Assembly (NCBI RefSeq): GCF_000016665.1 | Contig: NC_009523.1 | Coordinates: forward strand, 4,835,501-4,899,500 | Direction: 5' to 3' | DNA: 64,000 bases | Origin: Roseiflexus sp. RS-1 | GTDB lineage: Bacteria; Chloroflexota; Chloroflexia; Chloroflexales; Roseiflexaceae | Part shown: positions 61,801 through 64,000 of the stretch, piece after piece | Position numbering within the stretch: position 1 is the stretch's first letter | Layout of the letters: each line of letters starts with the position of its first letter | Program-made: the position numbers and the translations under genes | Notes under the pieces: model-generated | Databases searched by the model: none | Seen by the model: only the letters and a program-made list of their open reading frames with translations | What the model was told of the DNA's origin: nothing

Positions 61801-62276
61801 CCGGCGACAGGCTCATCATTGCGGGCAGCGCCGATGGGACGACATGTATCTGGGATCTTGAAGCGCGGAGCGACAACCGCGCCCGTGTGGTGCTGCGCGG
61901 TCAAACTGCCAGGATCACCGGACTGGCATTGAACGGCAACGCCAGTCGCCTGGCAACCGCTGGCGCCGATGGGCGGATTGCGCTGTGGAACCTGACCGCA
62001 GCCGATCCTGGTGTGAACCCGCTGATCATGCGCGGTCATGATGGCCCGGTGAACGATGTGGCGATACCGGCGCGCACCTCCCTGATGTTGACGGTCGGCG
62101 CCGACGGCATGGCGCGTGTCTGGAATCTCGATGCGCCGCTGTATGCGCTGAAAACACTGCCGCAAGAGAGCGTTGAACTGCTGGAAGTCGCCTGCCGCGC
62201 TGCCGGGCGAACACTGTCGGAATCCGAATGGAGCGAATACGTCGAAGGGCTGCCGTACAACCCGTTCTGCAAGTAA
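58818..62276 (+). CDS. STAND NTPase (nSTAND1-like) with TM helix and WD40 propeller
   Basis: 1152 residues. Residues 1-105 are a helical N-terminal region, possibly an effector-associated adaptor. 'CPYVGLDPFREEDAARFFGR' starts the NTPase, with Walker A 'GPSGSGKSS' (152-160, K158) and Walker B 'VVLVVDQMEE' (D242). A winged-helix part follows (about 370-490, 'VEIAHEALVRNWPTLVGWLE' in blocks). Then come a coiled coil, one TM helix (about 603-625) and a second coiled coil. From about 758 to the C-terminus there are WD40 repeats with W-D/W-N ends ('VRLWDLSG', 'TCIWDLEA', 'IALWNLTA', 'ARVWNLDA'). The design is sensor propeller, NTP switch and partner CHAT protease. It probably detects a signal, perhaps of infection or stress, and activates the protease; the cue is unknown. 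Confidence 0.88.
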   Translation: MSMTDHPPPEPSRDHEVLAFPSFAALRAAHAEMLRRLHEEGLTTALLSRAAEMIARGSATGVILDDEDERTAAQSLLDYWATILIRKGYEPPDATLDEFDPSLAPELDDSQCPYVGLDPFREEDAARFFGRRRLVEFLVARLTEHRMLALVGPSGSGKSSVVRAGLIPALKQNAIPGSSAWRYIPIITPGEQPLFHLAHAWRRLNGQPDDQAQSEELAERFRDPQQVVAAFDGTEAVVLVVDQMEELFTLTDDESERRAFVAAMVALVEHPSPRHTVITTLRSDFESFIALEPALQQWMEQARVQLLPLSAGEMREAIERPAELVGLKFEPGVVEALLHDTLGEPAALPLLQFSLLKLWDARDRNRVTWQAYQQIGGGRQALARSADALYNSLIPEDQVTARRILLRMVRPGEGLEITSNRIRRDQLYRAGEARDRVDRVLERLVAARLVRLTPGDTPGSAQVEIAHEALVRNWPTLVGWLEDERAAIATRRRLEAKAAEWVRLGGGAAGLLDEVQLAEAERWLNSAEAAYLGFDEALLDLVIASRTAIDQARHAQEDQRRRELEQAQALAEARRLQAEQNEKLAIEQGKRAEAEARSARRLRLIVATLTVALIGAIMSGILLLQQQSQIQERTFELATQVSISDQAAATARIAAANAQAAAATSQAAESLALLRGTQAALAAAQESQARQTAEALVPALERQARQARAGQLAALAQAKRDERPILSLLLAIEAVHITLQKGEAPVPVADAALRDSLTRIGGIGLLIGEPVVAAATSDDGRVAVAMTANGTLSIWNLTDPGLPPRVVNTPGSPTLLVLSRDGARLATTGADPTSVRLWDLSGTMPVARELAAPGGINTALAISDNGRQLAIGDDQGVVLVYDLTNPSATPQRLSGLGGRSAVRSLAFSPDGQLLATGNADSQARLYNLASGSGSYTRERTRGALTSITFSNNGRWIVYGSADGQVRLWRLSGAQFDSAYVLLGLTAEVTDVRIAPGDRLIIAGSADGTTCIWDLEARSDNRARVVLRGQTARITGLALNGNASRLATAGADGRIALWNLTAADPGVNPLIMRGHDGPVNDVAIPARTSLMLTVGADGMARVWNLDAPLYALKTLPQESVELLEVACRAAGRTLSESEWSEYVEGLPYNPFCK

Positions 62277-62285
62277 GGGAGGAGC

Positions 62286-63470
62286 ATGATGCCTGACACA
62301 AACGACATTGTGATCATCGGCGCGGCGCGCACACCGATCGGGAAATTCCAGGGTATGTTTCGCGCCATCTCCGCCACCGACCTGGGTGCACACGTCGTTC
62401 GGGAAGCCGTTGCGCGCGCAGCGATTGACCCGTCGCAGGTCGATGAGTGCATTCTGGGAAATGTGGTCAGCGCCGGGCTTGGGCAGGCGCCTGCCCGTCA
62501 GGCGGCGCTGCGCGGCGGTCTCCCGGAATCGGTCGGCGCGCTGACGATCAACAAGGTCTGCGGCAGCGGTCTCAAGGCGGTGACGCTGGCTGCCGCGCTC
62601 ATCCGCTCCGGTGAAGCGTCGCTCATCGTTGCTGGCGGGATGGAAAGCATGTCGCGCGCACCCTACCTGCTGCCCCAGGCGCGGAGCGGGTATCGCCTGG
62701 GAAACGCTGAACTGATCGACTCGCTCATCCATGACGGGCTATGGTGCGCATTCGAGCACCACCATATGGGGCATGCCGCCGACTGGACGGCGCAAACCTA
62801 CGGGATTGCCCGTGAGCAGCAGGACAGCTACGCCGCCGAGTCGCAGGCGCGCGCCGTTGCGGCGCAGGATGCCGGGGCGTTTACCGACGAAATCGCGCCG
62901 TTCAGGTTGCAAAGCGGTGACATCCTGACCACTGACGAACCGCCCCGTCGCGGCGTGAGTCTCGCCACGCTCAGCAAACTTTTGCCTGCCTTCTCACCGG
63001 ATGGAACCGTAACCGCTGGCAATGCCCCCGGTCTGACCGACGGCGCGGCTGCGCTGGTCGTCACCAGCGCCCGACGTGCTGCCGAACTCGGCGTGCGCCC
63101 GCTGGCGCGGCTGACCGGCGTGGCGCAGGCGGCAGTCGCGCCACGCGAGGTCTTCACCGCGCCGGTTTATGCTATCCGTCGCCTGCTGGCGCAAACCGCG
63201 ACCACCCTCGACCATTACGACCTGTTCGAGATCAACGAAGCATTCGCGGCGCAGATCGTTCAGAACATCCGCGCCCTGAACCTCGATACCGACCGGTTGA
63301 ATGTGCACGGCGGCGCAATTGCCCTGGGGCACCCGATCGGCGCCAGCGGTGCGCGCATTCTGGTGACGCTCATCTACGCCCTGCTGCGTCGCGGCGGCGG
63401 GCGCGGCATTGCTGCACTCTGCCTGGGTGGGGGCGAAGCCGTGGCAGTGGCGGTCGAGGCAGCACCCTGA
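62286..63470 (+). CDS. Acetyl-CoA C-acyltransferase (thiolase)
   Basis: 394 residues. The active-site Cys is C92 in 'INKVCGSGLKAV'; 'GHPIGASGARI' carries the His and 'CLGGGEAVAV' the second Cys near the C-terminus. 'GGMESMSRAPYLL' and 'NEAFAAQ' are thiolase hallmarks. It condenses or cleaves acyl-CoA in fatty acid or acetoacetyl-CoA metabolism. ATG 62286 (or 62289) follows GGGAGGAGC. It begins 9 bp after the STAND gene, on the same strand, so read-through is possible, though a functional link is unlikely. Confidence 0.9.
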   Translation: MMPDTNDIVIIGAARTPIGKFQGMFRAISATDLGAHVVREAVARAAIDPSQVDECILGNVVSAGLGQAPARQAALRGGLPESVGALTINKVCGSGLKAVTLAAALIRSGEASLIVAGGMESMSRAPYLLPQARSGYRLGNAELIDSLIHDGLWCAFEHHHMGHAADWTAQTYGIAREQQDSYAAESQARAVAAQDAGAFTDEIAPFRLQSGDILTTDEPPRRGVSLATLSKLLPAFSPDGTVTAGNAPGLTDGAAALVVTSARRAAELGVRPLARLTGVAQAAVAPREVFTAPVYAIRRLLAQTATTLDHYDLFEINEAFAAQIVQNIRALNLDTDRLNVHGGAIALGHPIGASGARILVTLIYALLRRGGGRGIAALCLGGGEAVAVAVEAAP

Positions 63471-63479
63471 TAGGCTGAC

Positions 63480-63645
63480 ATGGGCAGGTTTTTGGGGAAG
63501 CCCCTGCGTGCCATCTTCCGTTTCAGGCATCAGGATGCCCAAACTCCCCCTTCTCCCCTTGTGGGAGAAGGGGGTTGGGGGGATGAGGGGCAAAAGGCGC
63601 GCGAATGCAGCAAACCGCGCATTGCTCCTGATAACTCTACTCTTG
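63480..63645. repeat. R3 intergenic repeat
   Basis: AGGTTTTTGGGGAAGCCCCTGCG, CGTTTCAGGCATCAGGATGC, the CCCCCTTCTCCCC/GGGAGAAGGGGG hairpin and ACTCTACTCTTGAGAG at its end. It directly follows the thiolase stop and may serve as a terminator. Confidence 0.85.
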
Positions 63646-63802
63646 AGAGCCCTGATAGGGTTGCGGGCGCCCACCCGCACTCCGGCGACGCAAATATTGC
63701 GAAATCGGTTACAAATTGTTACGAAATCGTATCATTCCTGCACGTCATCAGTATTATCATGGCAGGTACAATATTAAGTTGTCAGGAAAGGAACCGCCCA
63801 CT

Positions 63803-64000
63803 ATGGCTTCCCGGCAAGAACAGATCACAGCCATCATCGACCAGTTGATGACCAACACCGGAACCGATGTCGTCGGCGCTGCCGCTGTGGGGCTCGATGG
63901 CATCGCACTCGCTTCGCGCATGTCATCGGAAGTCAGCAATGAGCGACTGGCAGCCGTGGCCGCCACCATCATGGGCGTTACGCGACGGGTTGGCAATGAG
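63803..64000 (+). CDS. Roadblock/LC7-domain protein (5' part)
   Basis: 66 codons are in the window: MASRQEQITAIIDQLMTNTG, then 'VVGAAAVGLDGIALASRMSS' and 'ERLAAVAATIMGVTRRVGNE'. The pattern of a helix, 'G...V..DGI.LAS' and a second helix is that of roadblock/MglB proteins, which act as GTPase-activating partners of small GTPases such as MglA. AAAGGAACCG precedes ATG 63803. The window ends before the rest, so partner genes cannot be seen. Confidence 0.82.
   Translation, partial: MASRQEQITAIIDQLMTNTGTDVVGAAAVGLDGIALASRMSSEVSNERLAAVAATIMGVTRRVGNE

Noticed and set aside
58818..62276. Reading the STAND-WD40 protein as a Ser/Thr kinase or adenylate cyclase regulator
   Set aside because: No kinase or cyclase motifs; Walker A/B and STAND-type order are clear.

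Overview
The window is high-GC chromosomal DNA from a bacterium that looks like Chloroflexota, most like a filamentous phototroph of the Roseiflexus type. That is an inference from gene style: secreted LamG proteins with Thr/Asn/Pro linkers, zinc-ribbon Ser/Thr kinases, CHAT plus STAND-WD40 genes, a DUF368 protein, and many GC-rich intergenic repeat arrays. No 16S or marker gene is present to prove it.

Layout. 1-6.2 kb: an OsmC-like gene cut by the window edge, a 194-bp tandem repeat, and a four-gene minus-strand glycan operon (GT2, NAD-dependent epimerase-like SDR, DegT-type aminotransferase, polytopic glycosyltransferase). 6.5-12.7 kb: a large secreted LamG protein, hisC and a DUF368 transporter. 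13.0-14.2 and 26.0-27.2 kb: two nearly identical IS110-family elements. 14.6-23.7 kb: hemW, a signalling cluster (CHASE4 hybrid kinase, single-domain regulator, REC-PAS-GGDEF-EAL protein) and a coiled-coil membrane protein. 23.7-25.5 kb: a nest of mobile DNA, with an IS630-type element inside a miniature element sharing its ends, followed by two to three copies of a second MITE family. 27-41 kb: M19 dipeptidase, sugar nucleotidyltransferase, secreted glycosidase, MaoC-Ptb fusion, MFS transporter, YgjP-like metalloprotein, tRNA-Cys, several zinc-ribbon proteins including a kinase, and a 23S rRNA methyltransferase. 41.9-49.5 kb: an (alpha/alpha)6 glycosidase, a three-gene operon (YtkA-like lipoprotein, Gfo/Idh/MocA oxidoreductase, aldo/keto reductase), a flippase-like protein with a GT2, and thrH. 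49.9-51.7 kb: a small unknown gene pair, a truncated gene and vapBC. 52.1-56.7 kb: two large membrane glycosyltransferases. 56.75-62.3 kb: a CHAT protease-like gene overlapping a STAND NTPase-WD40 gene. The window ends with a thiolase and the start of a roadblock/LC7 gene.

Most interesting. First, in the IS110 elements the non-coding left end can be read by eye as a bridge RNA. One stem-loop carries sequences matching the genomic target flanks. A second carries sequences matching the element's own ends. Joining the ends creates a TTGACA-N17-TATAAT promoter directly upstream of the RNA. Second, the CHAT/STAND-WD40 pair has the architecture of a predicted NTP-dependent conflict or defence module. 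Third, the intergenic DNA holds at least five repeat families, several of them nested in one another.

Many long open frames in the GC-rich arrays and opposite real genes are composition artefacts and are not listed.
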